Of a DNA stretch of 64,000 bases, positions 20,253-31,799 are shown piece by piece (position 1 is the first letter of the stretch; each line of letters begins with the position of its first letter). Position numbers and translations under genes: made by a program. The stretch covers positions 1,922,001 through 1,986,000 of the forward strand of contig JAHNUO010000006.1 of NCBI GenBank assembly GCA_019787685.1. Reading direction: 5' to 3'. The notes beneath the pieces are model-generated. The model searched no databases. It saw nothing but the letters and a program-made list of their open reading frames with translations, and was not told the DNA's origin. This stretch comes from Chiua virens (Eukaryota; Basidiomycota; Agaricomycetes; Boletales; Boletaceae).

Positions 20253-20798
20253 ATGACCTCCCGAAAGCCCCCGCACTGGCCAGCAGAGATCGAGTTTATT
20301 ACCTCTCCTCGGTACCACATCTCCGTAAAACCAGCTACCCTAACTTTACTACGTCCTTCGATTCCTCATCCGAAATTACCGAGTTGCCCCATAAATCCGC
20401 TTGTACGCATACGAGTCATAGCCGACCTAGCCCATCCCGCATGCGGTCAACACGGCCTGTTTGCACTCAAAAGGATACCCCCACGATCGCACATCATTGA
20501 CTATATCGGCCAAGTGCACTGCCAGGACAGGCCCAACTCCGACTATGACCTCTCGCTGTACCGGTCGCAGGATGGCGTCAACGTTGGGGTTGATGCGACG
20601 GAGATGGGCAACGAGGCACGGTTTGTTAACGACTACCGGGGGATCCAGGAGAAGCCAAATGCGGCGTTTAACGAGTACCGAACCGCAGTGGGAGAGATGC
20701 GGATGAGCATCTGGAGCAGTAGCGAGGGTATCAAGAAAGGAGAAGAGATTGTAGTGTCGTATGGCAAGTCGTGGTGGCAGAGCAGGGCTGGCTGGTAG
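20253..20798 (+). CDS. SET-domain protein, single exon
   Basis: Putative lysine methyltransferase of about 181 residues. The SET core starts at HPACGQHGLFALKRIPP (the GxG-like start of the fold) with IIDYIGQVH (the ExxGE position). It includes DATEMGNEARFVNDYRG, equivalent to the RFxNHxC motif with Asp-Tyr in place of His-Ser. It ends with GEEIVVSYGKSWW, the catalytic Tyr region. No pre- or post-SET cysteines are present. The divergent RFVNDY motif resembles a group of fungal SET proteins of unknown substrate, so activity should not be assumed. It is divergent with CK2 alpha and followed by MDJ1. Confidence 0.8.
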   Translation: MTSRKPPHWPAEIEFITSPRYHISVKPATLTLLRPSIPHPKLPSCPINPLVRIRVIADLAHPACGQHGLFALKRIPPRSHIIDYIGQVHCQDRPNSDYDLSLYRSQDGVNVGVDATEMGNEARFVNDYRGIQEKPNAAFNEYRTAVGEMRMSIWSSSEGIKKGEEIVVSYGKSWWQSRAGW

Positions 20799-20914
20799 TT
20801 TACGTCTCGGAGTCAATCTAATCAGAATTAGCTTAGTCACATGTACCAAACAATCGTACACATCCTTCTCCTCGTACAGGCCTGTCCTGGATTGTATTTC
20901 CGCACGCTCGTCAA

Positions 20915-22636
20915 ATGATCCCTCGCTTCTGCTTCTACGCCTGTGCTAGACACCCTTTTTCGAACTACCCTACAAGGTCCCTCCCTCGTTCCCTTATTTC
21001 ATCTTCACAACATGCCAACCGACACTGTCCTAGAACCAAGGTTTCATTTCACTTCACCCCCTCATACGTCAACTTAGCTCCCTTTCTTCGCAGCGCGTGT
21101 TCCACTCTTCTGCCACACGTTCGGCCGGTCAAAAAAACCCATACGACGCTCTAGGCGTCACTAAAAATGCTTCGGCTGCTGAGATCAAAAAAACCTATTT
21201 TGCCGTATGTCATCCCTTCTCACTGCCGACGCAGTTATTTAGCCCACTCTGGAGATAGCTTGCACGAAAGTATCACCCAGATACGAACCCCGACAAAGAT
21301 GCGCAGGCAAAGTTTGTCGAGATTCAGCAGGCTTACGATGTGTGTTCCCCATTCTCACATTTCACCACTCATCTTACCCGACCCCAGATTTTGAAAGACG
21401 AAAAAAAGCGTGCTGCTTACGACCAATACGGCGCCGCTTCCCAACAGCCGGGTTTTGATCCGAACGCCTTCGCTCGCAACCCTTTTGCTGATGCTGCTGG
21501 TGGCTTTGGCGGCTTCCGCGACTTTGGCGGCACTCAGAGCGACCTGTTCTCCCAACTCTTCGGTGGTGCCTTTGGCGGAGCCGCTCGTTCAGCAGGTTTC
21601 GCCCAGAGTTCTCGAGGTGCTGATATCGAGGCCCGTGTCAATGTCGCTTTCATGGATGCCTGCAAAGGCACCGTTCGTACTGTGAACATCAATCCCGTTT
21701 CGACTTGCCCAACTTGTAGCGGTACTGGCCTCAAGCGAGGTGCCAAGCGTGCAACATGTAGTTCATGTCATGGTACTGGCACACGGACATTTGTCATAGA
21801 CAGTGGGTTTCAAATGGCTAGTACCTGCGGAACATGTTTGGGTACAGGTTCCACTGTTCCTCGCGGTAGTCAGTGTGACCAGTGTGGCGGTCAGGGGCAC
21901 ATCAGAAGCAAGAAATCGATCAATGTCGATATCCCACCAGGTAAGCGGCAGACCATCACTTGCCTCGTGCTCACTTGGATACTAAATTCATGCAGGCGTC
22001 GAGGATGGCATGACGATCCGTGTACCGGGGGCTGGTGATGCCCCATTGACAGGAAAGGGGAGTCACGGGGACCTCTTGGTCCGTGTTGGGGTAGCTCCCT
22101 CGAAGATCTTCCGAAGGCAGGGGGCAAATCTCCACCACGAAGCACGGATACCCCTCCACACTGCACTTCTTGGAGGTCGTATACGGGTCCCGACACTAGA
22201 CGGCCATGTTGATGTACGTGTCCCAAATGGGACGCAACATGGTGAAGAAATGATTCTCAGGAATCATGGTGTCCCATCCGTCTTTGGGGGAGGCAAGGGG
22301 GACTTGTTTGTCTCCTTCACTATCCAGCTTCCAAGGTGAGCCATTTACGTTCACTCAAGAAGGGATATAGGAAGATCTGGCGATAGGTCGTTGACAGCAC
22401 GGCAACGTGAAATCCTGCAGCAATATGCAGATGATGTCGAGGGTCGTAATACGACGTGGCGGAATTCTGCAGTACACGACAAGGATGAAGTGGGATCGAC
22501 AGCCTCGCGTTCGAAAGAAGCCAAGGATGGAAGCGTAGACAACGGTAGGGGTTCTTTTACTTTTCCACCAGCATCCTCCGAGGATGGCTGGTTGTCTCGT
22601 GCGTGGAAAAGAATACGAGAGCTTACTCGGATTTGA
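20915..22636 (+). CDS. MDJ1: Mitochondrial DnaJ-type co-chaperone
   Basis: Type I J-protein that stimulates mitochondrial Hsp70. The N-terminus is an arginine-rich presequence, joined by an intron to [20 protein letters not shown]. The J domain holds the HPD motif ([13 protein letters not shown]), with the domain split over three exons. A Gly/Phe-rich stretch ([11 protein letters not shown]) follows. Four zinc repeats of the form CxxCxGxG are seen: [24 protein letters not shown] and CDQCGGQG. The substrate-binding C-terminal domain has [17 protein letters not shown] and [17 protein letters not shown]. The tail ends with [15 protein letters not shown] and TGA at 22634-22636. All introns are GT-AG and no frame break is needed. 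Confidence 0.95.
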
Positions 22637-23295
22637 TTTCTGCATGACTCGACCTATTCCACCACGTCGCTCGCTTCTGAATCGAATACCATAGAGAAAG
22701 AGGGAAGCACAGAAACGGGCAGGAATGATGATCCATCGGAGAACGCGGAGAGAGAAACGAGGAAAAAAGTGTTAGTTTGATTACAAGGTGATAGAAGGGG
22801 GGGTAGTATTACATATCGCATATTTAGATTCGTTTCATCGCCTTAATGTCGCATGACTCGCTTGCCCGTGGACATGCCACCACGAGCTAATTGCTTCCGC
22901 GGTCCTTTACGCTTGCTGTCCATTCCTCGAAACTCAAAAACATTGAACCTAGCGGGGATCTGAATCTCTCTCTGATGATCTTCTTCGTCTAGGTACACTT
23001 CTTGCCCTCGCCGCAATGAGGCCTTCTCACCAGATCTTGCACTCTTCCTAGGACATTGCTCGCGACCATCTCATTGTGCTTCTTCATGCGTTGCGTTACA
23101 ACACATGACAAAGGCCTTACAATATGTCTGGCTTTAATCTTCGCTAAGTTGCCTTGCAGTCCTCCATAGCTCGCGGTGGGTCAAGCGGAGAAAGACATCT
23201 CATCATCCACAGATGGAAGCCGCTTTCGTATCCTCTGTATAAATGGCACACTAGTATGTCTTCACCGTTCCTCCGAACAACAGTCCGTGTAACCA
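22637..23295. other. Intergenic with a minus-strand open frame of unknown status
   Basis: On the minus strand a frame from 23070 down to a TAA at 22853-22855 is open for about 72 codons. It reads through VYLDEEDHQREIQIPARF, VFEFRGMDSKRKGPRKQ and GKRVMRH. Its first Met is internal, so it would have to be a 3' exon. A candidate upstream exon on the same strand (around 23080-23140) contains KARHIVRPLSCVVTQRMKKH. I could not build a complete gene from these parts. Confidence 0.3.
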
Positions 23296-25786
23296 ATGTT
23301 CTCCCTAGTATCGCTCCCTTCCAAACTACAGCCATTCGCGCTATCCCCTTCCTGCACTCCTACATCATCGTGCACAGAGGGTTCCATAGACACGACGCGC
23401 ACCGTTGACTCTATCTCCATCGCGTCCGAGCATGACGTGCCGAAGCTTTCCGCGTCGCGTTTGCTCTTCGTGCATATAGGGTAACCCATCACCCACTCAC
23501 CTCCCCATCCCACTTAACGCGCATAACAGAGCTGCGATGTCATTATTCCTCGCCACTACTGATTCAGTGCGTGCCTTGTTCTGCAACTGTGATCTTCTTC
23601 CTTATCCCTATACAGACCATCGTCTCCACAAGTCTACCCACGATCACAAGTGATCTCAAGGCCTCCCAAAGCCAGTACACCTGGGTGGCGGTCGCATATC
23701 TGCTCACACAGACCGCATGCCAGCCATTATACGGCAAGGTATCCGATCTCGTCGGACGAAAGGTCGGAGATTATCTCCCGAGGCGCACAAGAAACTCTAA
23801 CGGTTCCTCAGAATGTCCTTTACACGAGCATGCTAATTTTTGCACTTGGTTCTCTACTTTGTGGTGCAGCCAAGGTAATTCGAGACAACTTCTTCGTGGC
23901 GTATCTGACCCTGGAGCTGATCTGGTCATCTCAAGTCCATTGTGGCACTCATATTAGCTCGGGCCTTGGCGGGCATAGGGGGCGGAGGAATAGTTAGCTC
24001 GGTCTGGGTCATCACTTCCGAAATAGTCGAGCCAAAATACAGGGCCAAATGGTCTCAGGCGCTCAGCGTCACGTGGAGCTGTTCTGCTATCGCAGGACCT
24101 TTACTTGGCGGATTATTCAGCTGTAGGTCAACAATTATACTTCCGAGCATGTGCTGATACGCACGTGCCCAGCAGCTGGTTCGTCAAGTACGATCAGTTG
24201 GAGATGGGGGTGTAAGTTGGCACAGTACTAGTTCTAGCTCGCCACTCAGCGCCGTCTTTCACCCAGTTTACGTGAACCTCCCCGTTTGCACGGTTGCGTT
24301 CATTTTTCTCGCGCTATCTCTCCGAGACGTCAACATTAGTCGAGCCAATGGTGCCTCATGGCAAACGTTTTCTCAAACGTTTGATTTCCTTGGGCTGTGC
24401 GTTTATGATTTATCCTTCATTTCCATGAGCTTACGGTAGATTTGCAGGGTGCTCTTTATGGTCGGAACAGGACTGCTAATTGTCGGCTTTAGTTTTGCCA
24501 CGTGCAACGGCTGTAAGACGAAATTGTGACCTTACAGGTCCTAAGCCTCATTCAGCTTACAGGGACCTCGCCCTCCACTCTTTCACTTATCATCATCGGA
24601 CCCCTAATCCTTATAGCAGGCGGTTTTTATGAGGCACACACGACCCGTGATGCCTTATTTCCACCTGCGGCATTTCGAAGTCTTACCATTAGTATGGGAA
24701 TCTCTGATCGAATCGTTCATGAACTCACCGATCTCGCAGTCTTCGTCCTCCTCATCACGTTCTTCCATAATCTAGCATTTAACGCCGGAACCTATTATCT
24801 CGCTTTGTATTTCCAGGTGCGCTCGGCCCTGTTTAATCAATCAGACGGAATCTCACCTTTACTTTCCATCAGGCAGTAGATGGCTCGACTCCTCTGGAAG
24901 CTGGTATTGAACTGTTGCCCTATTCCCTCGGATCCTCACTTGCTTCTATGCCGGCTGCATGGTTGATTGGGTATTGTCAGCAAAAGACCGGTGATACGAC
25001 TGGTCAAAAGTGGGTTATGACATCTGGGCTTCTCATCGCGACAGTGGGATTTGGTAAGTTGAGGCTTGGCTGATGTCTTTCTTGACTTTCTCTCATATCT
25101 GCGTCAGGGCTTCTCGTGCTACTGAACGAGTACTCCCTGCGCCTTTTGCAGTTTATCTTCCCGTTGATAGCTGGTATCGGCATCGGAATGTTATTCCACG
25201 CTCCATATCAGGTATTTGCAAAAGCGCTAGGACCCTCTGAGCTGGCAACAGGGACGAGCGCGTTTTTCTTGGTGAGGTTCACGGGGGCAACGATCGGATT
25301 GGTGAGTTTACTGCACAGGAGCTTCTTACTTATGATTCACGTTCTTGAGCCAAGGCTGCCGCTGGTTTGATATTCGATGGGATGTTGTCCCATCGTTTAC
25401 CTCCTGGTTTCCAGATCGATGGATCGTCTTCGTCGATTGACTGGACATCCTTACGTTCGATTAACTCCCCCTCCCTGAGATGGGAGGTCCTCGATGCAGT
25501 CTCAAGAGCTATCCAGGTATGTTCGTTACTCCGCCAACCAATTATAGTTGTGACATCACTGGTATCAGACAATCTGGATCGCATGCACACCAATTTTATT
25601 TGTGGCTATGTTGGTGAGTGGGGCAATCAATACTTTGGCTCTATCAGTTACTGATCATGATTGGCTACCAAGATTTCGTTATTTGTAAGACGATTCCCGA
25701 TAGAAGAAACGAAGGTCGAGGTTCGGGAGGAAAAGGAGCCTACCGAAAGCATTTCCAGTTCATCAGAACTCGCAACACAAGCATAG
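23296..25786 (+). CDS. MFS transporter, DHA2-like, substrate unknown
   Basis: Multi-pass proton-linked facilitator, probably plasma membrane. After a hydrophilic N-terminus, the first helix holds AAMSLFLATTDSTIVSTSLP (the DHA2 motif LDxTIVNxALP is recognisable). Motif A follows as LYGKVSDLVGRK. Helix 4 has ILARALAGIGGGGIVSS and helix 5 has WSCSAIAGPLLGGLFS (the antiporter motif C region). Later blocks are SWRWGFYVNLP, FNAGTYYLALYFQ, ELLPYSLGSSLASMP and GTSAFFLVRFTGATIG. A last intron after FVAML gives SLFVRRFPIEETKVEVR and an acidic Ser-rich tail, stop at 25784-25786. About ten introns are needed, all GT-AG. Fourteen helices are likely. Drug or siderophore export is possible but not shown. 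The start could lie further upstream. Confidence 0.85.
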
Positions 25787-27131
25787 AACGATTAGAGTGC
25801 ATGTTTTGTAGCTTCTAACATTATTGTATAGAGACGGGCATTCATATTATGGTCGGTAGCATTATGGTCGGTGATAGCATGTTGTCCAATTTGTCGATTT
25901 GGTTGCCCCAGAGCAAGCCACGGCGGACTCTGGTAGTCTGTGAAGTATTGAATGTGGGATCTCACCCAGAAAGTTCATGGTATAGCGCCCCATGCTGGAA
26001 TAACACGCCTGCCCGTGTGTAATCCCGCGGCCACGCATGTTAGTAATCAACACGCGATAGCCGTCAAGCTTTCTGGAGGCTTCCACAGAATTACCTACGT
26101 ATAAGGCAAGAACCCTTGAATTCGGCACAACCAAAATGCCTAATACTTATCTGGTAGGGGAGCGCCACCCCAAAGCTATCAGAAGTGCGCCACTTAATTG
26201 AAAACGTTTATCGTCCGAAGAATGAAACGTGGGGTGAACGGCGACTGCAGTATTGAGTTGATGCCATTGGATGATACAGTTCCGCGGATGCAGGTACTGG
26301 GGTGACTGCAATGAACAAGTTCCGCAACACGCGGCGTGTCGACTGCGTAAGGAGTACACCCGGAACAACGGTCCTAACATGTTCCAAGGGGCAACGTAAA
26401 GTGAGGGGATTGTGTCCACGAGACCCATTCAGCAAGGCAACTTTACCTAGGGCAGCTATGTGGCGGATTCATTGTCACAGGATGAAGTCGCTATAGAAGG
26501 CAAGGTTTCTAGACTTCAATGCTTGTTCGAGAAAAATGACAGCGTGAAAGAGCGACTTCCAATTGGTTATTGGTATCACTATAACATTCAAAGAAATGAC
26601 CTCATTTGAGAGGATGAAGGTATTGTCTTCGCCGAGCGATCGAGAAAATTTCATCGAGATTTACACTCGTGCATTCTTGAGTCTCCGGATCGGCCATTGT
26701 CCATAAAATCGAGGCAGTGCAATTTGTCTCGCGACCACGGCATGTCTGAGGGATTGCGGTGCCGACTGACGGAAATTCAGGCTAGCTGTAGAATGCACAG
26801 ACACACCATTCAATGGACAGGGTAAGCTTCTTGCCAGGCCGCGGATTTTGACATGATTTTGCTGCTGTCTTTATGGGGACTGGAAGTGGGTGTGTTTCAA
26901 TACAGGAAGATACCTATTAGCTATTGGATGTTGACTTGGCAGATACTCACTTTCTGGTCGCGGGATTATTCGGCGGGAGAGTGCTCACTGCAGGCGCAGG
27001 TCCGGCACAAAGTGATGACCGTACCTACCATTTAGGAGTGTTGTTGATCAGCGGCGAACCTGCACCCGGGGTCCTTGATTATGTAATGGGTCGTGTGCAC
27101 AATAATTCTCTGCTTTCGCCCACCATCTATC
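25787..27131. other. 1.3 kb gene-poor gap
   Basis: No convincing gene, RNA gene or transposon feature. A 12 bp direct repeat, ATTATGGTCGGT, occurs twice at about 25846 and 25861. Open frames on both strands are short and lack protein-like composition or joinable splice sites. Confidence 0.4.
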
Positions 27132-28670
27132 ATGGACCAACCTGCAATCATCGCGGAACCTTTGTCACCATCATTCACCCGGAATTCAAAGGCAAAACAA
27201 TCAGGCTCTTCTCTTCTCTACGCCCTTGCACACGACGAGTCCCCAAACCTTGGTCACCCTATCCCCAAGGTAGATATTCTCAACGGACTACGTAACGCAG
27301 CCGTCCGTCTAGACCCAAGGTGAGCCCTTTCCTCCTTTCCGAGGCCTGCATCATTGCCCTTGAGGTCTCGGTTCGTGGACGACATATGACTCACGCATGC
27401 CGCATGGTTTGGGGGTCCTTCGTCTGATTGTGCAACGTTACTCACCACCTGTTAGGTCCTGTCAATCACCATCGTCTTCCAAGCAACTAGTGTCGCTGCT
27501 CGTCGCACTGTCCGTCCCTGCTTGGTGTACTGCGCAGCATATAGACCCTGCCCAGCTGTCAATCCGCAAGGCATCTGGGTGTTTGACAAATGCTGTGTAC
27601 TTTGTTTCTTACCCGCCCTTGCCATCTATTCCCACTCTGTTATTGCGAATCTACGGGACCTCATCGAGTTCGCTGATTTCACGATCTCGCGAACTCCATA
27701 CTCTCCACGTTCTCTCTTCCCGCTATCACATTGGACCACGCATCTATGGTACATTTACTAATGGTCGTATTGAGGAGTATTTCGATTCTATCACTCTGCG
27801 GCCCGCTGACCTTCGAGATGAGAGGATCAGCCGCTGGATTGGTGCCAGAATGGCTGAACTCCATTCAGTGGAGGTCACTGCAATCGAAGGTCCGCTGGCG
27901 GTCAGGAAGCTGGAAGGCAAGAGTTGGGAAATTGGCGTCAAAAGGAACGTCAAGACATGGGTCCCAATTGCCCGCCAAGTGCTCACTCATCCGAATGTGG
28001 GTGAAGCCGAACGTATTGCTCTCAGTCTTGACGCTTTCGTCGAGGTCTGGGTGCGTTATCTCCGCTGGCTGTCTCAAGTGGAAAAGGCAGAAGGTGCTAG
28101 CCGGCGAGTATTTGCACACAATGATACGCAATACGGCAATCTTTTGAGACTCACTGGGAAGCTGCCAGAAGGTACGCCGGAGCACCGAGAAGTGAGTGTT
28201 TCTTCCTCGACACCTACGTGACAATCCCTAACGAGCCGTCGTGGTAGCTGGTCGTTGTCGACTTTGAGTACGCCGCGCCCAACCCCCTCGCTTTTGATAT
28301 CGCCAACCATTTTCATGAGTGGACTGCCGACTACCACTCCTCAACACCTCACCTACTTGACCCGACGCGTTACCCGACGGATCAACAGCGGCGTAACTTT
28401 TACCAAGCATACCTCTCCCATGTTGACTCGCCATTTGAAACGCCACCACATGAGGTTGCTGGCGACATGCGATTGGCAAAGTTGGAGCGACAAGTATCGC
28501 TTTGGAGCCCTGCGTCACACGGCATGTGGGCAGTCTGGGGTATCATTCAGGCAAAGGATGACGTGGAGAGGGGTTGTGCAGGGACGGCAGCAGAGTTTGA
28601 TTACATAGGGTATGCAAAGTGTCGCATGGAGATGTTCTTTCATGAGATCGCGACACTTGGTGTGTCGTAA
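27132..28670 (+). CDS. CKI1: Choline/ethanolamine kinase
   Basis: Phosphorylates choline or ethanolamine in the Kennedy pathway of phospholipid synthesis; cytosolic. The start is at 27132. A 137 nt intron joins NAAVRLDPR to the N-terminal lobe, with SVPAWCTAQHIDPAQLSIRK and GCLTNAVYFVSYP. The Brenner-type motif is FAHNDTQYGNLLRL (His-Asn-Asp and a later Asn). The choline kinase motif is VVVDFEYAAPNPLAFDIANH, followed by FHEWTADYH. The C-terminus contains MWAVWGIIQAKDD and FDYIGYAKCRMEMF, with TAA at 28668-28670. The intron before LVVVDFEY is 56 nt. Whether the preferred substrate is choline or ethanolamine cannot be decided from sequence. Confidence 0.93.
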
Positions 28671-29031
28671 TTACGGATCGTTCATAGATGTTCAGTGTCG
28701 CATGTTTCTTTTGTACAGCAATTCATTGACCCACGAGGAAAAGGCGCGATTTCAATCGTTACAAAAACAGGATATCAGAACAACTATGCATTGCATGAAC
28801 GGACATGGTTATCATAACAGGGGTAAGTCAAGAATGTCGTTAGATGGGCGTATCGAGAGTCGAAACGAGAAAGCATGGCTAGCAATCAAGTAGAGACCGG
28901 CATGCCAGCCAGTAAGCAACTAACTTGCAAGGGTGTAGGGGGAGTAGGTAAAAGAAAGAAAGACTGTCCAACCTTCAAATCAACCTTCAAATTCGCGCAC
29001 GCACTAATGTCCGTGATATACTTCCGGAAGA
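28671..29031. other. Intergenic 3' flank region
   Basis: This is 361 bp between the convergent choline kinase and CCCH genes. I see no gene in it. A short ATGCATTGCAT near-palindrome lies near 28785. Confidence 0.4.
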
Positions 29032-31799
29032 TTACATCCAACCCTCCGTGAGTCTCCCGTTTGCGACAGTCAACTCAGAGGTCGACCAAGAAGCATCCCC
29101 ATTCGTTTCCGCGGAGTGGGTATACGCAGGGGCACCAGTCAGGTTACTGCTACGGGGAAGGTTACCCCAATTACCAGCACTCCCTGAGCGGACGTGGCTA
29201 CTACGTGGCGTTGCATTATTGGCGGACACGCGTTCACTCGCCATCGTGAATGACGACGCTTGATTCGGGGCCGACGGCGTCGAAGGAGAGGTAAGATCGA
29301 GGTCAACATCAGTTCCGTTAAACGAATGACGACTAGGATTATTCGACGACGCCTTATTTAACCGCTGTGGACGAGAAAAAATGAGTTGAATATTATCTAA
29401 CATTCGTTTCCACCGTACCTGATTATAACCGACAATGTCCAGCCGGCTTGCAGTGTGTCTCCCGAGGTCAGGACCAGCTGTCAGCGGAACAGGGGATTTC
29501 ATCGAGGTCTGGTCCGGGTGTGAGAGCATTAAAGCGTTGCTTGCAAATGTGGGATAAGCAGATTTGTTTTGCTTGGTGACATTGTTCAGAGCGGTAGTAT
29601 CCACACGAAGAGCTCCTGTAGGCGGTCGACCATTGAAGAATGTGCCATTGGGGGGAGAGACATCCACAGGAGTGGAGTCGCTCTTCCTCTGTATGCGTTG
29701 CAACAACGAAATTGAGGATTCGTTAGGGTCACTGTTTGATCGTTCGCGGCCGCCAGGGCCCGCCGAGGGTGGTGGTGCTCCATCGGTGCCAGGTCCAACA
29801 GCCGAGACGGGGAGCTCGGTGTGTATGAAGCAGCATCGTTTTCCGTACGGACAAGCCCCAGAAACCCAAAACGTCTGCAGAGTGCGTGAGCGTCAAGGCA
29901 TCAAGGCAATCAGTATCTCCACATACCCTACAAATCTCCGTCTTGTACTGCAAGAATGTAATTGATTAATAGTGGGACGTTCGTGAATCACAAAAATTAC
30001 CTTGGGGTGTCGAGCCACCGTGCGGAGTTCTTCCTCTCCGTGAGCAAACTGACACTTCGTACCGTAACGGCACGTTCCTTTCTCCTCCCAAGATCTGCAC
30101 AACTCTGTCTTGTATAGTCCTAGCTTGCGATTGTTTGCGCTAGGTCCACTACCATTTTGCGAGCCTGCATTAGAGCTCCCAGTGTTTGTGATTCCGATCG
30201 CCTGGCTCGGTAAAGCTCCATATGGTCCAGTAAATTGAGCTTGTAACCGGTTCACGGCTGCGGCAACATCTGGAGTATATCCATCGGGTGGCCCATAGAA
30301 CTGATTAGCATACCCCATGGCTGCCGGTGGTACGGCATGTGGGTATAAATTATGCACCGCTGGCGCGAACGCTGGGTTGCCTAGGAGTGCCAATGCAGCA
30401 ACATCTCTGAGCGCAGATGGGTCCGACGCAGAGTGTTGGTGAGTAGCCCGGAATGCGTTGTGCTGTTGCTGCACCCGAGTGACAGCTGGATGGTGAGCAT
30501 CTACGTGGGGTAGGACCATATCATAGAGTTGTTGGGCAGTACCCAGAGAGAGGTGGGGGACATGACCCGCTGCATAACCAAGACCATTGGGGTTTGGGAG
30601 TATGGACTGCTGAGGAAATCCGCGCTGAGGCTGGCGAAAGGAAGCGGGTGGAACCCCATCGACTGGACGACCTTGAACGAAGTGCTGGGGGTTTCCAGGA
30701 ATGCCTTGCGCCGGGGGGAAAAAGGTTCGCGGCCCTGCCGCGTACTCGGTCTCTACTTCAGTCCCCAGAGGCCCAGGCACGTTACGATAACTATACTGTT
30801 GCTGAGCACGACTGAACGCGGCTGTGCTAGTCAACGACGGATATGTCGGTTGATCAGGTTGAAAGGGTTTGTCGACCGTGCCCAGGAGGTCACGATAGTG
30901 GGAAGAAGACCATTGATGAGAAGGAAGAACGTTATCTCCTTGTTGAATCGTTCCAGAGGGCTCCTCGCCTGCGTGCCTCAGACGACGCAGCTCAGCCGAC
31001 GATAAGCCTCCGCTGAACGAATGAGGGCGCTCCTTGGCTTCTCCACTAGAAGCAACTTTCAGTTGGACAGGTCCCCGTAGTGTGTGGCTAGCCGAAGACA
31101 ATGTAGGCTCTTGAGAGTCTAGGGTATCCGTGGAGGATACTCGAGAATGAGAAGGGGAAAGTTGGTGATCTGAACCATGGGGCGATGAATCAATGCTAGC
31201 TTCAGAGGCTGTTTCCAGGGGGCTAGCTTCATTGAACTGAACGACTGCGGTGGCGGCGAGCTTGGATTGAGGGGGGGTCTTCATGGGGCCATGAACTTCG
31301 TCTGCAAGCTCCGTGACTGAACCGAGTTTCAATCTGGCGATGTCTCCCGCGAGATCCCAATCTGGATCGACCAACTGGCCAGTCCCATTGATTCGCCAAC
31401 GGTTGGTATTGTTGGTGGTCGCGATGTGACGGTCAGAACGATTTGACTCGGGGTAACCGGGGTTCTCAGGAATACTGGTACGAGGCATGGAAGATGGTTT
31501 CTGAAGCGCTAATAAAGATGTAGGCCGGAAGCTAGAAGACAGCTCTGTAGGGGAGTCTTGGGTCAAAGATATGCTCCAATTTTTCTGGAGAAAGATTGGC
31601 TAAGCAAAGGTGACACGAGGTATGCACGAGCACTCGCCTCTTGCGTGACTTCGTTATTCAGTCGTTGAATATCGCGTGTATTCCAGCCAAGTGTGCCGGA
31701 TGCTTGCGCACGTGTGGAGAAAGATATCGATGAAGCAGATTCGCGTGCAGTGTACAAACTGTTCGTTGATGCAGCTGCACTGGCGACCACCTTTTGCAT
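29032..31799 (-). CDS. Tandem CCCH zinc-finger protein, Tis11/TTP/Zfs1 type
   Basis: Proteins of this family bind AU-rich elements in mRNA and recruit deadenylases. The start at 31799 opens an exon ending RAYL, joined by a 32 nt intron (31585-31616) to [15 protein letters not shown]. About 450 low-complexity residues follow, Ser/Gln/Pro-rich. The two fingers are [18 protein letters not shown] with CQFAH, and [18 protein letters not shown] with CCFIH, each C-x8-C-x5-C-x3-H after the YKTE(L/I)C lead-in. Introns fall between the fingers and inside the second one. A Ser/Asn-rich tail ends NGRLTEGWM. The pairing with a BTG protein 25 kb away is suggestive but not evidence of cooperation. Confidence 0.9.

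Noticed and set aside
25787..27131. Transposon remnant in the 1.3 kb gap
   Set aside because: No transposase or reverse transcriptase residues, terminal repeats or target duplications could be seen; only a 12 bp repeat.
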